From positions 372,001 to 436,000 of the forward strand of contig JAUHYQ010000002.1 of the NCBI GenBank assembly GCA_030426355.1: a DNA stretch of 64,000 bases. Direction: 5' to 3'. Positions 34,124-44,185 of the stretch are shown piece after piece (within the stretch, counting starts at the first letter, position 1; each line of letters begins with the position of its first letter). Position numbers and translations under genes: made by a program. The notes under the pieces are model-generated. The model saw only the letters and a program-made list of their open reading frames with translations. It was not told where the DNA came from and did no database searches. The stretch comes from Gammaproteobacteria bacterium. Lineage in GTDB: Bacteria; Pseudomonadota; Gammaproteobacteria; Steroidobacterales; GCA-2729495.

Positions 34124-34435
34124 GTGACTATTAACGAAAGAATTGAGCAGCAGCTGAACGATTTTCCCGTTTTGCTTTACATGAAAGGGACACCCGACTT
34201 TCCGCAATGCGGATTTTCTTCGCAGGTTGTCAATGCGTTAAAACAATGTCAGCAGCGTTTCGCATTCGTGAATATTCTTGAAGATGCGGAATTGCGGCAG
34301 GGGCTCAAGGAGTATTCTGATTGGCCGACATTTCCGCAATTGTACGTCAACGGAGAGTTGCTTGGCGGTTCAGACATTGTTGTGCAGATGTTTGAGTCAG
34401 GCGAGTTAAAAAAGGTGCTGGATACCGCTGCCTAG
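34124..34435 (+). CDS. grxD: Monothiol glutaredoxin, Grx4 family
   Basis: A 103-residue protein with a GTG start and GAGG about 10 bases upstream. It carries the monothiol CGFS active site (Cys29) in KGTPDFPQCGFSSQ, and the glutathione-binding segments WPTFPQLYVNGELLGGSDIV. Grx4-type glutaredoxins bind a bridging [2Fe-2S] cluster with glutathione and, with BolA partners, deliver clusters to target proteins. Length and motifs match E. coli GrxD well. It is convergent with the RNase T gene, 46 bases away. Confidence 0.94.
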   Translation: MTINERIEQQLNDFPVLLYMKGTPDFPQCGFSSQVVNALKQCQQRFAFVNILEDAELRQGLKEYSDWPTFPQLYVNGELLGGSDIVVQMFESGELKKVLDTAA

Positions 34436-34481
34436 TAGCGAGCGGCTTTTTAATTTCACCATCGTTTTGAATTGAAGCGGA

Positions 34482-35165
34482 TTACTCCAGCCCGTCTTCG
34501 TCGTCTTCCTCACTCTGCTGCTCGAGCGCAATGCGCGAGTCATAGACCGGCTTGAACTGGTTAACGATCTGGCAGAACAATTCCGCTGTGCGTTCTGCAT
34601 CATACGCGGCCGAGTGGGCGGCGTTCGCGTCCCAGGGCATGCCTGCCGCAGCCGCTATGCGTGCCAGCACGGTCTGTCCGTAGGCGATGCCACCGAGTGT
34701 GGCCGTGTCAAACACACTGAACGGGTGAAACGGGCTGCGCTTAATGCCCGTGCGTTCGATAGCCGCATTCAAAAAACCCAGATCGAAATGTGCATTGTGT
34801 GCAACCAGAACCGCGCGTTTGCAGCCGGATTCTTTTAGCTTCTGGCGAACTTCACGAAATATCCGGCCCAAGGCATCGCGTTCGGGTATTGCCGGCCTTA
34901 GCGGATGGTGCGGGTCTATGCCGGTGACCTCGAGCGAAGCCGGTTCTAAATTGGCACCTTCAAAGGGTTTGACGTGGTAGCGATAGGTCTGCTCCGTGGT
35001 CAGCAGGCCTTGTTCATCGAAATCCACCAGCACCGCCGCAATTTCCAGCAAAGCATCGGTTTGGGCGTTGAACCCACCGGTTTCCAGATCAACCACTACT
35101 GGCAGAAATCCGCGAAAGCGCCGTCCGATCGGTGAAGTATTGTTCGAGCCGTTGTTATCGGCCAT
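34482..35165 (-). CDS. rnt: Ribonuclease T
   Basis: A 227-residue DEDD-family 3'-5' exonuclease that trims the ends of tRNA and other stable RNAs. The exonuclease motifs are [20 protein letters not shown] (DxE), [15 protein letters not shown] (central D) and [14 protein letters not shown] (HxxxxD). The N-terminus is a few residues longer than in E. coli and the C-terminus has an acidic tail. The ATG shares one base with the stop of the M17 peptidase gene (TGATG), so the two are co-transcribed leftward. Confidence 0.94.
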   Translation of the reverse strand: MADNNGSNNTSPIGRRFRGFLPVVVDLETGGFNAQTDALLEIAAVLVDFDEQGLLTTEQTYRYHVKPFEGANLEPASLEVTGIDPHHPLRPAIPERDALGRIFREVRQKLKESGCKRAVLVAHNAHFDLGFLNAAIERTGIKRSPFHPFSVFDTATLGGIAYGQTVLARIAAAAGMPWDANAAHSAAYDAERTAELFCQIVNQFKPVYDSRIALEQQSEEDDEDGLE

Positions 35166-36715
35166 CAGCTGTCCTTGTCCGCAATCAGGGCGTCGTGCTG
35201 ATCCATAATCAGGTTCAGTGCATAGCGCACGCCGAAGCCCGTGATTTCGGTGGGTACCTGAGCAAGACCGCCGGTGCGCGTTGCGGCGCTAAGGTCGATA
35301 TGTACCCAGTTCGATTCCGGCGGCACGAACCGCTGTAAAAAGCGGGCGGCCTGTATGTGGTCGCCGCCGCCTGCCGCAGCACACTGTAATACATCTGCCG
35401 CGGTGCTTTTTATATCGTCATCAAAATCCGGATCCATCGGGAAAGGCCAGACACGCTCGCCTGACACTTCGCCCGCTGTGATCAGGGTATTAGCAAAGTT
35501 GCGCCTGTTACCGAATGCACCGCTATAACGATCCGTTAGCGCAGTGACGCAACTGCCGGTAAGGGTGGCAAAATCAATTATAGCCTTCGGTTTTTTTCGC
35601 CCGGCCAGCGCAAGGGTATCGGCCAGTGCCATGCGCCCTTCGGCATCCGTATGGACAACTTCAATGGTTGTGCCATTGCTGGCTGTGACAACGTCCCGTG
35701 ATTTGTAAGCCTTATTGCTGAGGCGGTTTTCAGTGATTGCGAGCCAGCAGTCTACCGGGTGCGGATATTCCGTCGCATGCAGCGCTACGAGTGTCGCCAG
35801 GGCGACCGCGCTGCCTGCCATGTCACAATGCATGTCCAGCATGGCTTTGAACGGTTTTAGGTTGGTGCCGCCCGTGTCAAAAATAATGCCTTTGCCAACC
35901 AGGCTGATAAGTGGTGCAGAGTTTTTGTTCGTGCCTCGCGGCCGGTAGCGCAAATGCATAATGCCCGCGTCCCGATCGGCATTGCCCTGCGCAACGGCAA
36001 GAAACGCGCCGGCACCCAGTCGGGCGAGTTTTTTCTCATCCAGGAATTCACTTTTCCATCCGCGCTCCTTGGCGAGCGAGTCTATGCATTTTCGATAGCC
36101 GGACGCATCAAGCTTGTTAGGCGGTAATGCCGTTAACCAGCGTGCCAGATTGACGGCTTCCGCTTCGGCGGTAATGCGCTCAAGGCTCAGCCGCCGGTCT
36201 GTACCAACCAGCTTGATCGTGCGCAAGCGCGGTTTATCGGCAGGTTTCTGGTTGAAGGCAGGCAGCTGGAAGAAGTGTGCATGCAAGGCGAGAATCAGCG
36301 CCTCGTGCAGGGCAATTGCCTGTTCTGCATGCAAGCCGATGACCAGTAGCGCCACAGATGCCGGGTTTTCAGCTCGCGCGGCGGCAGCCAGCTTGCCGGC
36401 AAAACCCAGCTGCTCGAAGCGCGTGGGCGCCTTCCCCGCGCCGTCAAACCCCTTGATAAAGCCTGCACTGACCCCGGTGTTTGCCGGATTTCGCAACCTG
36501 CTGCTTATGAGATCACCGGCTTTGCGCCTTGAGCGCAATTCGCGGATTCGCGCGCCGTCCGGACATTGTCCCCATATTTCGGCGTCTGTTTTGTCAGGAA
36601 GCACAACGATCAGGTGCTCGATCTTGTCAAGCATTCCTGTCGAAAAATGGCCGCTATGTTGCTGAATCCTTATTGGCTGAGCATTTGGCAGCAGTGGGGT
36701 TGACTTGTCGGGCAT
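35165..36715 (-). CDS. Leucyl aminopeptidase family (M17) metallopeptidase
   Basis: A 516-residue cytosolic peptidase. The C-terminal catalytic half shows the two-metal site: [33 protein letters not shown], and the M17 signature [17 protein letters not shown], where family members usually have N-T-D-A-E-G-R. The N-terminal half is the poorly conserved regulatory domain. M17 enzymes remove N-terminal residues, often Leu, and some bind DNA at Xer sites. The divergence of the N-terminal half and the H for N in the signature suggest a subfamily other than PepA. It is divergent from aceE. Confidence 0.88.
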   Translation of the reverse strand: MPDKSTPLLPNAQPIRIQQHSGHFSTGMLDKIEHLIVVLPDKTDAEIWGQCPDGARIRELRSRRKAGDLISSRLRNPANTGVSAGFIKGFDGAGKAPTRFEQLGFAGKLAAAARAENPASVALLVIGLHAEQAIALHEALILALHAHFFQLPAFNQKPADKPRLRTIKLVGTDRRLSLERITAEAEAVNLARWLTALPPNKLDASGYRKCIDSLAKERGWKSEFLDEKKLARLGAGAFLAVAQGNADRDAGIMHLRYRPRGTNKNSAPLISLVGKGIIFDTGGTNLKPFKAMLDMHCDMAGSAVALATLVALHATEYPHPVDCWLAITENRLSNKAYKSRDVVTASNGTTIEVVHTDAEGRMALADTLALAGRKKPKAIIDFATLTGSCVTALTDRYSGAFGNRRNFANTLITAGEVSGERVWPFPMDPDFDDDIKSTAADVLQCAAAGGGDHIQAARFLQRFVPPESNWVHIDLSAATRTGGLAQVPTEITGFGVRYALNLIMDQHDALIADKDS

Positions 36716-36828
36716 GAGCGATGTTATCCGTGTTGCGTGGCTTTCAGTCGCCTGCTTGGCCTAAAATAGAAGTTCCGGATGATACTCCGGCCGCGGGTAT
36801 TCCACCTAGACTAAAGTGACACAATAAC
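36716..36828. promoter_or_regulatory. Divergent promoter region, M17 peptidase / aceEF-lpd
   Basis: 113 bases hold the start signals of the leftward peptidase operon and the rightward pyruvate dehydrogenase operon. A TAAAAT hexamer at 36762-36767 could be a -10. A small inverted repeat, CCGGA (36775-36779) and TCCGG (36786-36790), follows it. No PdhR-like operator is visible. Confidence 0.4.
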
Positions 36829-39492
36829 TTGACTGAATTTAAGCGATACGATGATGCGGATCCTGAGGAGACGCAGGAGTGGGTTGAATCAATTGATTCC
36901 GTTTTGCGGAATGCCGGTCCCGAACGGGCTCACTACCTGATTGAGCACGTTATTGATCATGCCCGACGTTCCGGTGCTTATTTGCCCTATAGTCAGAACA
37001 CGGCCTACCTTAACACCATCCCGTTATCGCAGCAGCCCGAGTATCCGGGCGATCGCGCACTTGAACGCCGTATCGAAGCCTATATAAGGTGGAACGCGAT
37101 GGCGATGGTGGTGCAGGCCAATCGCCGCAGTTCGGAATACGGCGGGCATATTGCCAGTTACGCGTCATCAGCGACCTTGTACGAGGTGGGTTTTAACCAC
37201 TTTTGGCGCGCGGCTGACGAAAAGCAGCGCGGTGACCTGATTTATTTTCAGGGCCATTCGTCGCCGGGTATTTATGCGCGTGCCTATCTTGAAGGCAGGC
37301 TGAGCGAAGAGCAGCTCAATCATTTTCGCCGCGAAGTCGGCGGCAAGGGGTTGTCGTCGTACCCGCATCCTTGGCTGATGCCGGATTTCTGGCAGTTTCC
37401 TACCGTGTCGATGGGGCTGGGCCCGATGATGGCCATCTATCAGGCGCGGTTTATGCGTTATCTGCAGCACCGCGGTGTCATTGAAGAGAACAAGCGGAAG
37501 GTTTGGGCGTTTTTGGGTGACGGCGAGATGGATGAGCCCGAGTCCATGGGCGCGCTTACCATGCCGGTGCGCGAGAAGCTCGATAACCTCGTGTTTGTCA
37601 TTAATTGCAATCTGCAACGCCTGGACGGCCCTGTGCGGGGCAACGGCAAGATCATCCAGGAACTTGAGTCCGCCTTCGCGGGTGCCGGCTGGAATGTGGT
37701 TAAGGTGCTGTGGGGCTCGCGCTGGGATCCGCTGCTGGCCGCAGACAGCAAGGGCCTGTTGCGTCGGGTGATGGAAGAGTGCGTGGATGGCGAGTACCAG
37801 AACTTCAAGGCCATGGGCGGCGACTATGTGCGCGAGCATTTTTTCGGCAAGTACCCGGAGCTGAAAGAGATGGTCGCCAACATGTCTGATGAAGAAATCT
37901 GGCGCCTCAATCGCGGCGGGTTGGATACGGTTAAAGTATTTGCGGCATATGACAAGGCCATGCGCACTGAGGGGCGGCCAACCGTTATTCTGGCTAAGAC
38001 CATCAAAGGCTTCGGCATGGGTGAGGCCGGTGAGGGCAAGATGACGGCGCACCAGACCAAGAAGCTTGGCGGCGATGACCTCAAGGCCTTTCGCGATCGT
38101 TTCAATATTCCGGTGTCGGACGAGGATATTGATGACGTGCCCTATTACAAGCCGCCCGAAGACAGCGAGGAAATTCGCTACCTGCACGAGCGCCGCAAAG
38201 AGCTGTCGGGGTACCTTCCTGCGCGCTATCCGGATACTCCCAAGCTGGTCGTTCCGGGGTTACAGGAATTTGCACAGCAACTCGAAGGAACCGGTGAGCG
38301 CGAGGCGTCCACAACGATGGCACTGGTGCGCATGCTTACCAAATTGGTAAAGGACAAGAACATCGGCAAGTACATCGTGCCGATAGTGCCGGACGAGGCG
38401 CGTACCTTCGGTATGGAGGGCATGTTTCGGCAGATCGGCATTTATTCCTCAGCCGGTCAGCTCTACACACCGCAGGACTCAGAGCAGTTGATGTGGTATC
38501 GCGAGGACAAGCAAGGCCAGATTCTTGAGGAAGGTATCAACGAGGGTGGCGCTTTTTGTTCGTGGATTGCGGCGGGTACTTCGTATGCCAATCACGGTAT
38601 CCCGATGATCCCGTTTTACATTTACTATTCAATGTTCGGTTTTCAGCGCATTGGTGATTTTGCGTGGGCGGCGGGCGACCTGCAGGCGCGTGGTTTCCTT
38701 ATCGGCGGCACAGCCGGTCGAACCACGCTGGCGGGCGAGGGGTTGCAGCATCAGGACGGGCACAGTCATTTGCTGGCATCCACCATTCCAAACTGCGTTT
38801 CCTATGATCCGGCATACGCCTATGAACTGGCGGTAATCGTGCAGGATGGTTTGCGCCGCATGTATGTCGAACAGGAAAACATTTTTTATTACATCACCAC
38901 CATGAATGAGAACTACGTGCACCCCGCGATGCCGGACGGTGCTGAGTCCGGTATCCTCAAAGGTATGTATCGTTTGCGGGCCGGCAGTGGAAAAGGCGAG
39001 CCCGTTACACTGCTGGGTTCCGGTACCATTCTGCGTGAAGTTGAAGCGGCGGCCGATTACCTCGAGGCAACGCACGGGTTAAGTGTTGATGTCTGGAGTG
39101 TTACCAGTTACAGCGAAATGCGCCGGGACGGGCTGGAGATTGAGCACTGGAATATGCGGCATCCTGAAGACGACCCGCGGGTGCCATTTGTCGCAGAGGC
39201 AATGGCCGGCATCAAGGGCCCGGTTATCGCCGCCAGCGATTACATGCGCTCGGTGCCGGATCAGATTCGTGAGTGGGTGCCAGGGCGCTACCGCGTATTG
39301 GGCACGGATGGCTTTGGCCGCAGCGATTCGCGTCGGGCCTTGCGTATGCACTTTGAAGTAAATCGCGACAATATTGTGGTCGCCGCACTCAAAACATTGG
39401 CTGATGAAGGCCGATTGGGTCGAGATGTGGCAGCTAAGGAAATTACGGTGCTGGGCCTGGATCCTGAAAAACCCAATCCGGTGAATTGCTGA
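36829..39492 (+). CDS. aceE: Pyruvate dehydrogenase E1 component, homodimeric type
   Basis: An 887-residue thiamine-diphosphate enzyme matching E. coli AceE over its whole length. It decarboxylates pyruvate and acetylates the lipoyl groups of E2. Clear stretches include YFQGHSSPGIYARAYLEGRL, FLGDGEMDEPESMGALT (the GDG thiamine/metal motif), INCNLQRLDGPVRGNGKIIQ, TIKGFGMGEAGEGK and VLGTDGFGRSDSRRALR. The start is a TTG; an in-frame stop lies 10 bases upstream and no ATG is closer, so it is accepted. It begins the aceE-aceF-lpd operon, 9 bases before aceF. Confidence 0.96.
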   Translation: MTEFKRYDDADPEETQEWVESIDSVLRNAGPERAHYLIEHVIDHARRSGAYLPYSQNTAYLNTIPLSQQPEYPGDRALERRIEAYIRWNAMAMVVQANRRSSEYGGHIASYASSATLYEVGFNHFWRAADEKQRGDLIYFQGHSSPGIYARAYLEGRLSEEQLNHFRREVGGKGLSSYPHPWLMPDFWQFPTVSMGLGPMMAIYQARFMRYLQHRGVIEENKRKVWAFLGDGEMDEPESMGALTMPVREKLDNLVFVINCNLQRLDGPVRGNGKIIQELESAFAGAGWNVVKVLWGSRWDPLLAADSKGLLRRVMEECVDGEYQNFKAMGGDYVREHFFGKYPELKEMVANMSDEEIWRLNRGGLDTVKVFAAYDKAMRTEGRPTVILAKTIKGFGMGEAGEGKMTAHQTKKLGGDDLKAFRDRFNIPVSDEDIDDVPYYKPPEDSEEIRYLHERRKELSGYLPARYPDTPKLVVPGLQEFAQQLEGTGEREASTTMALVRMLTKLVKDKNIGKYIVPIVPDEARTFGMEGMFRQIGIYSSAGQLYTPQDSEQLMWYREDKQGQILEEGINEGGAFCSWIAAGTSYANHGIPMIPFYIYYSMFGFQRIGDFAWAAGDLQARGFLIGGTAGRTTLAGEGLQHQDGHSHLLASTIPNCVSYDPAYAYELAVIVQDGLRRMYVEQENIFYYITTMNENYVHPAMPDGAESGILKGMYRLRAGSGKGEPVTLLGSGTILREVEAAADYLEATHGLSVDVWSVTSYSEMRRDGLEIEHWNMRHPEDDPRVPFVAEAMAGIKGPVIAASDYMRSVPDQIREWVPGRYRVLGTDGFGRSDSRRALRMHFEVNRDNIVVAALKTLADEGRLGRDVAAKEITVLGLDPEKPNPVNC

Positions 39493-39501
39493 GAATAGAC
39501 A

Positions 39502-40830
39502 ATGACAACACGTCAGGAAGTATTGGTGCCCGACATTGGCGACTTCGCCGATGTAGAGATTGTGGAGGTGATGGTAGCGGTCGGCGACGAAGTGGCGGCC
39601 GAAGATTCGCTGATTACACTGGAAACTGACAAGGCGGCCATGGATGTGCCTGCACCGGTCGGCGGAAAGATCGTCGAAATGGCGGTTGCTGAAGGCGACA
39701 AAGTGTCGAAGGGCAGTGTGATTCTGGTGTTGGAAGTGGTGGACGCAGCGAAGGCGCAGCCGCCGGCCGCTGCAGCTGATCCGGAGCCGGCTGAGAGCGC
39801 GGCTGCAAGCTCCTCCGAAGCTGCGCCTGCAAAGCCGGCTGCGCCGCCTAAACCGGAGCCCGCTGCCGCTCCTGCTGCATTAGGGCAGCTTCCTCCGATT
39901 AACGAAGGCAGTTTTGCCAAAGCGCACGCCAGCCCTTCGGTGCGGAAGTTTGCGCGTGAGCTGGGCGTTGATCTCGGGCGGGTGACCGGCACGGGAGCGA
40001 AACAGCGCGTTACCCAGGAAGACGTTAAAGCCTTTATTAAGGCAGTGATGAGCGGCCAGATGGCAGCACCTGCCGGTGCCGGGTTACCCGAGTTGCCGCA
40101 AGTTGATTTTGCCAAGTTCGGGCCGATTGAGGAAAAACCGCTAGGCCGTATCCAGAAAATTTCCGGGCCCCGACTGCATGCCAGTTGGGTCAATATCCCG
40201 CACGTCACGCAAAATGATGAAGCGGATATTACGGATATGGAAGCCAAGCGGCAGGCGCTCAAGGCGGAAGCCGCCGAGCAGGGGGTTAAGCTGACGCCGC
40301 TGGCTTTTATGATACGTGCTGTCACTCAGAGTTTGCACGAATTCCCGATGTTTAACACGTCCATGGGTCCGGACGGTAAGACATTGATATGGAAAAACTA
40401 CATGCATATCGGCTTCGCAGCCGATACACCCAATGGTTTGATGGTGCCGGTTATCCGTGATGCCGATAAAAAGAATCTGTTTACTATTGCCGGCGAGCTC
40501 GCAGAACTAAGCGCGCGTGCCCGCGATGGCAAGTTAAAGGCGGATGAGATTCAGGGTGGTACTTTTACCGTATCAAGTCTGGGAGGGATTGGTGGCACCG
40601 CCTTCACGCCGATTATTAACGCGCCTGAAGTTGCGATACTGGGTGTGCCGCGTTCCAAAATGCAGCCGGTCTGGAACGGCTCGGAGTTTGTACCGCGGCT
40701 GATCCAGCCGCTGTGCCTGTCCTACGACCATCGGGTTATAGACGGGGCCACCGGTGTGCGTTTCACGACCTATCTGGCAAGCCGTCTGGCAGATGTCGCT
40801 GGTTTGATCGGGCGTCGCCGCGATGACTGA
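39502..40830 (+). CDS. aceF: Dihydrolipoamide acetyltransferase (E2 of pyruvate dehydrogenase)
   Basis: A 442-residue protein: one lipoyl domain (residues 1-80, lipoylated Lys44 in ETDKAAMDVP), an Ala/Pro-rich linker, a peripheral-subunit-binding domain (about 145-180, HASPSVRKFARELGVDL) and the catalytic acetyltransferase core from about 210 with the active-site motif SYDHRVIDGATG near the end. It passes acetyl groups to CoA and forms the core of the complex. E. coli AceF has three lipoyl domains; having one is common in other Proteobacteria, and here Lpd carries another. Its end overlaps lpd by 8 bases. Confidence 0.95.
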   Translation: MTTRQEVLVPDIGDFADVEIVEVMVAVGDEVAAEDSLITLETDKAAMDVPAPVGGKIVEMAVAEGDKVSKGSVILVLEVVDAAKAQPPAAAADPEPAESAAASSSEAAPAKPAAPPKPEPAAAPAALGQLPPINEGSFAKAHASPSVRKFARELGVDLGRVTGTGAKQRVTQEDVKAFIKAVMSGQMAAPAGAGLPELPQVDFAKFGPIEEKPLGRIQKISGPRLHASWVNIPHVTQNDEADITDMEAKRQALKAEAAEQGVKLTPLAFMIRAVTQSLHEFPMFNTSMGPDGKTLIWKNYMHIGFAADTPNGLMVPVIRDADKKNLFTIAGELAELSARARDGKLKADEIQGGTFTVSSLGGIGGTAFTPIINAPEVAILGVPRSKMQPVWNGSEFVPRLIQPLCLSYDHRVIDGATGVRFTTYLASRLADVAGLIGRRRDD

Positions 40831-42604
40831 TTCAATAGAGGTTAAGGTTCCGGATATTGGCGATTTCGCCGATGTGGAAGTGATTGAAGTTCACGTCAGC
40901 GCCGGCGACCGTATCGCCGCGGAAGATACGCTGATTACGCTTGAAAGCGATAAGGCGGCGATGGACGTTCCTTCTTCCGCGTCAGGTACTGTTACCGAAG
41001 TGCTGGTGCGCGAAGGCGACAAGGTTTCCCAGGGAACCGTCATCGTAAAGCTCGAGGCTGAATCCTCGTCTGCGGCCTCGTCCGGTGAATCGGCCGACGA
41101 GTCGCGTGTTGATGCATCGCCTGCTGAACAGCGCGCGCCGCAGGCGGTTACGGCGGTTCCCGCCAGCGGTTATGACGGCAAGGTGGACCGCCAGACGGGA
41201 TTGCTGGTGCTGGGCGCTGGGCCGGGTGGATATACAGCAGCTTTCAGAGCTGCCGATCTGGGCCTGGAAGTCACCCTCGTTGAGCGCTGGCCAGCGCTGG
41301 GCGGTGTGTGTCTGAACGTCGGTTGTATTCCCTCGAAGGCCTTGCTGCATGCGGCAAAAGTCATTGAAGAGGCCGAGGCAATGAGTGAGTTCGGCGTCAG
41401 CTTCGGCCAGCCGCAAATCGACACGGATAAATTGCGCGGTTGGAAGCAAAGTGTCGTGGATCGCCTGACAGGCGGCCTCGCCGGATTGGCCAAACAGCGC
41501 AAGGTCAAAGTGGTGCAAGGTACAGGTACCTTCTTGTCGCCGCATCATGTTGCGGTCGAATACGAAGGCGCTACAACCGTGATTGGGTTTCAGCAGTGCA
41601 TCATCGCGGCCGGTTCTGAACCCGCGATGATCCCGGGGTTGCCCGACGATCCACGGGTGATCGATTCCACCGGCGCACTCGAACTTGAGGATTTGCCCGA
41701 GCGCATGTTGGTTATCGGCGGCGGCATCATCGGGCTGGAGATGGCCACGGTTTATGATGCGCTCGGTGTAAAGGTCAGTGTGGTTGAGTTGACCAATACC
41801 CTGGTACCGGGCTGCGATCCTGATTTGGTTCGTCCGCTGGAAAAACGTATCAAGGGCCGTTACGAAGCAATTATGAAAGGCATCGGCGTTAGTGCGGTGG
41901 AGTCTACCGAGCAGGGGTTGCGAGTTAGCTTTGCCGGCGACAAAGCGCCTGAGCCACAGGTATATGACAAGGTGCTTGTAGCGGTCGGACGATCGGCTAA
42001 TGGCAATAAGATTGGCGCCGATAAGGCCGGCGTTAATGTCAGCGATCGCGGCATCATTAAAGTCGACAAGCAGCAACGCACTAATGCGCCGCATATTTTT
42101 GCCATTGGGGACATTGTTGGCCAGCCAATGCTGGCGCACAAAGCGACGCATGAAGGCAAGGTTGCTGCCGAAGTGGCTGCCGGAAAGAAATCGTATTTCG
42201 ATGCACGGGTCATCCCGGGCGTCGCTTACACTGACCCCGAAATTGCTTGGGTAGGCATGACGGAAACGGAAGCAAAAGTTCAGGGTGTTGCATACGAAAC
42301 CGGCAAGTTTCCGTGGGCGGCGAGCGGCCGATCCTTGTCTGTCGGGCGTGACGACGGCATGACGAAATTACTTATAGATAAGGAGACGCACAAAGTCATC
42401 GGCGCGGGCATCGTTGGCCCGAATGCCGGCGAACTCATTGCGGAGGCAGGATTGGCGATCGAAATGGGGTGCGATGCGGCGGATATCGGCCTCACCGTAC
42501 ACGCGCACCCTACGCTGTCGGAAACGGTCGCAATGGCTGCCGAAGCCTGGGAAGGCACGCTTACCGATTTGTACGTCCCTAAGAAGCGCCAGGAATCTGA
42601 CTGA
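40823..42604 (+). CDS. lpd: Dihydrolipoamide dehydrogenase with N-terminal lipoyl domain
   Basis: A 593-residue flavoprotein. Residues 1-80 are a lipoyl domain nearly identical in layout to that of AceF (Lys44 in ESDKAAMDVP), then a linker, then the E3 enzyme from about 125: LLVLGAGPGGYTAAFRAADL for FAD, the redox disulphide in GGVCLNVGCIPSKALLH (Cys163/Cys168), a second Rossmann motif VIGGGIIGLEMATVYDAL for NAD, and HAHPTLSETVAMAAEA with the catalytic His-Glu pair. It reoxidises dihydrolipoyl groups. Such fusions are known from Neisseria and related groups. Start overlaps aceF by 8 bases. Confidence 0.95.
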   Translation: MTDSIEVKVPDIGDFADVEVIEVHVSAGDRIAAEDTLITLESDKAAMDVPSSASGTVTEVLVREGDKVSQGTVIVKLEAESSSAASSGESADESRVDASPAEQRAPQAVTAVPASGYDGKVDRQTGLLVLGAGPGGYTAAFRAADLGLEVTLVERWPALGGVCLNVGCIPSKALLHAAKVIEEAEAMSEFGVSFGQPQIDTDKLRGWKQSVVDRLTGGLAGLAKQRKVKVVQGTGTFLSPHHVAVEYEGATTVIGFQQCIIAAGSEPAMIPGLPDDPRVIDSTGALELEDLPERMLVIGGGIIGLEMATVYDALGVKVSVVELTNTLVPGCDPDLVRPLEKRIKGRYEAIMKGIGVSAVESTEQGLRVSFAGDKAPEPQVYDKVLVAVGRSANGNKIGADKAGVNVSDRGIIKVDKQQRTNAPHIFAIGDIVGQPMLAHKATHEGKVAAEVAAGKKSYFDARVIPGVAYTDPEIAWVGMTETEAKVQGVAYETGKFPWAASGRSLSVGRDDGMTKLLIDKETHKVIGAGIVGPNAGELIAEAGLAIEMGCDAADIGLTVHAHPTLSETVAMAAEAWEGTLTDLYVPKKRQESD

Positions 42605-42605
42605 T

Positions 42606-43550
42606 CTACCTGAATAGCGGCAGAACCTCGGTTCCCAGTCGTTCAATTTGTCCGACAAAGTCTGTGATGGGATTCAGAACGAGCATGCCTGCTCCGGCTT
42701 GCACAGCTTTGTTCAGGCCTTCGGCACATTGCTCTGGCTTGCCCCATACGCAGATATCTGCAACAAAGTTGGGGTTGGATTGAATCATCCACGGATAGCG
42801 TTGCTCAAAAAAGTTATCCAGCGTCGCTTTAGCCTTGTCGGCGTCATTATCAACGTGCAGGTATATACGTTTAGAAATCGGGAACGTCGTGGGGTCGCGG
42901 CCTGCGTCTGCGAGGAATTCCCTCAGTTTTGTAACTTGATGGGCAAAGCTGCGGGTGGATGTTGGCCCTGCGCCCATATAGCCGTCCGCTAATCGCGCCG
43001 TTCGGCGCAGTGCGTCCGGGTGTTGTCCCCCAAATATCAGGGGAGGGTGGGGTTTTTGCACGGGTTTGGGTTCCATGCCCGTGCCGTCCATATGATAGAA
43101 CTCGCCATCCAGATGAACTTCGGTTTCCGTCCAGAGTGCTTTCATTACCTGGACGCCTTCGTTAAAGCGGCGCACGCGCTGGCTGTATTCCGTGCCAAAG
43201 CTGCGGTAGAAGTTAGCCGCTGCTGAAGGCGGTCCGAGACCGATGCCCAGCGATACACGCCCGTTGCTGAGATGGTCGAGCGAACTCACAGCCTTGGCCA
43301 GTTGTACCGCATTGCGCACCGGGAAAACGATAACCGATACGCCCAGGCGCAGTTTTTCGGTGCACGCTGCGGCATATGACATCAGGGTGATGCATTCAAA
43401 CAGCGAGACATCTCCGATAACCTGATCTTGTGTCCAGGCGCTGCTAAAGCCCAGTGCCTCGGCACGGCTCAAGCTGTTCCTCACCAGTTGCATATCCGCT
43501 TTGCCGTCTAGAAAAACCTGCGGAATGGGGGCACCGAATTCAATGGCCAT
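42606..43550 (-). CDS. Luciferase-like (LLM class) flavin-dependent oxidoreductase
   Basis: A 314-residue TIM-barrel protein of the bacterial luciferase / F420-dependent reductase superfamily. Features are an N-terminal FGAPIPQ strand, AEALGFSSAWTQDQV, LRLGVSVIVFPVRNAVQLAK, the SNGRVSLGIGLGPP flavin-binding segment, and PLIFGGQHPDALRRTARLAD. Members oxidise or reduce varied substrates with FMN or F420; no F420 biosynthesis gene is in the window, so FMN is more likely, but the substrate is unknown. It starts 2 bases after nth ends and is the last gene of the rnfE-nth operon; it is convergent with lpd, 1 base apart. Confidence 0.87.
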   Translation of the reverse strand: MAIEFGAPIPQVFLDGKADMQLVRNSLSRAEALGFSSAWTQDQVIGDVSLFECITLMSYAAACTEKLRLGVSVIVFPVRNAVQLAKAVSSLDHLSNGRVSLGIGLGPPSAAANFYRSFGTEYSQRVRRFNEGVQVMKALWTETEVHLDGEFYHMDGTGMEPKPVQKPHPPLIFGGQHPDALRRTARLADGYMGAGPTSTRSFAHQVTKLREFLADAGRDPTTFPISKRIYLHVDNDADKAKATLDNFFEQRYPWMIQSNPNFVADICVWGKPEQCAEGLNKAVQAGAGMLVLNPITDFVGQIERLGTEVLPLFR

Positions 43551-43552
43551 GG

Positions 43553-44185
43553 TTACGTTCCTTTATCCCGAAACTCGCACAGGTCATTTATAACGCATTC
43601 GGAGCACTGTGGCTTGCGTGCTTTGCAGGTGTAGCGGCCATGCAGGATCAGCCAGTGGTGGGCGCCCTGCTTGTATTCATCCGGGGTAAATTTCAGCAAT
43701 TTCTTTTCGACCTCCGCCACGTTTTTTCCAGGCGCAATTCCGGTGCGGTTGCTGACCCTGAATATATGCGTGTCTACAGCGATGGTGGGGTGCCCGAAAG
43801 CTGTGTTCAGGATGACATTGGCCGTCTTCCGGCCTACGCCGGGCAGAGCCTCCAGATCCTTCCGGTTCTCCGGTACTTTGCCATCATGCAGTTCTATCAG
43901 CATTCGACAGGTCTTGATGATGTTTTTTGCCTTGGTATTAAACAGGCCGATAGTCTTTATATATTGTTTTAGCCCGCGTTCACCCAGCTCTAGAATGGCT
44001 TTCGGAGTATTAGCTACCGGGTACAACTTGCTGGTGGCTTTGTTTACGCCGATGTCGGTTGCCTGTGCCGAAAGAATGACCGCGACGAGCAGTTCAAAAG
44101 GGCTGGAATAGTTGAGTTCGGTGTCCGCATTCGGGCGCTGTTCAGCCAGTCGCCGGAATATTTCTGCGCGTTTGCTTGCATTCAC
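43553..44185 (-). CDS. nth: Endonuclease III
   Basis: A 210-residue DNA glycosylase/AP lyase that removes oxidised pyrimidines. The helix-hairpin-helix and catalytic region is LEALPGVGRKTANVILNTAF, with the catalytic Lys in GVGRKTAN and the Asp in IAVDTHIFRVSNR. The four cluster cysteines follow the C-x6-C-x2-C-x5-C pattern in CKARKPQCSECVINDLC. It overlaps rnfE by four bases. rnfE followed by nth is the usual end of the rnf/rsx operon in Gammaproteobacteria, so this junction is ancestral even though the other rnf genes are elsewhere. Confidence 0.96.
   Translation of the reverse strand: MNASKRAEIFRRLAEQRPNADTELNYSSPFELLVAVILSAQATDIGVNKATSKLYPVANTPKAILELGERGLKQYIKTIGLFNTKAKNIIKTCRMLIELHDGKVPENRKDLEALPGVGRKTANVILNTAFGHPTIAVDTHIFRVSNRTGIAPGKNVAEVEKKLLKFTPDEYKQGAHHWLILHGRYTCKARKPQCSECVINDLCEFRDKGT

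Noticed and set aside
40823-42604. Lpd-lipoyl fusion as a novelty
   Set aside because: Lipoyl-domain-bearing Lpd in aceEF operons is already known in several Proteobacteria.
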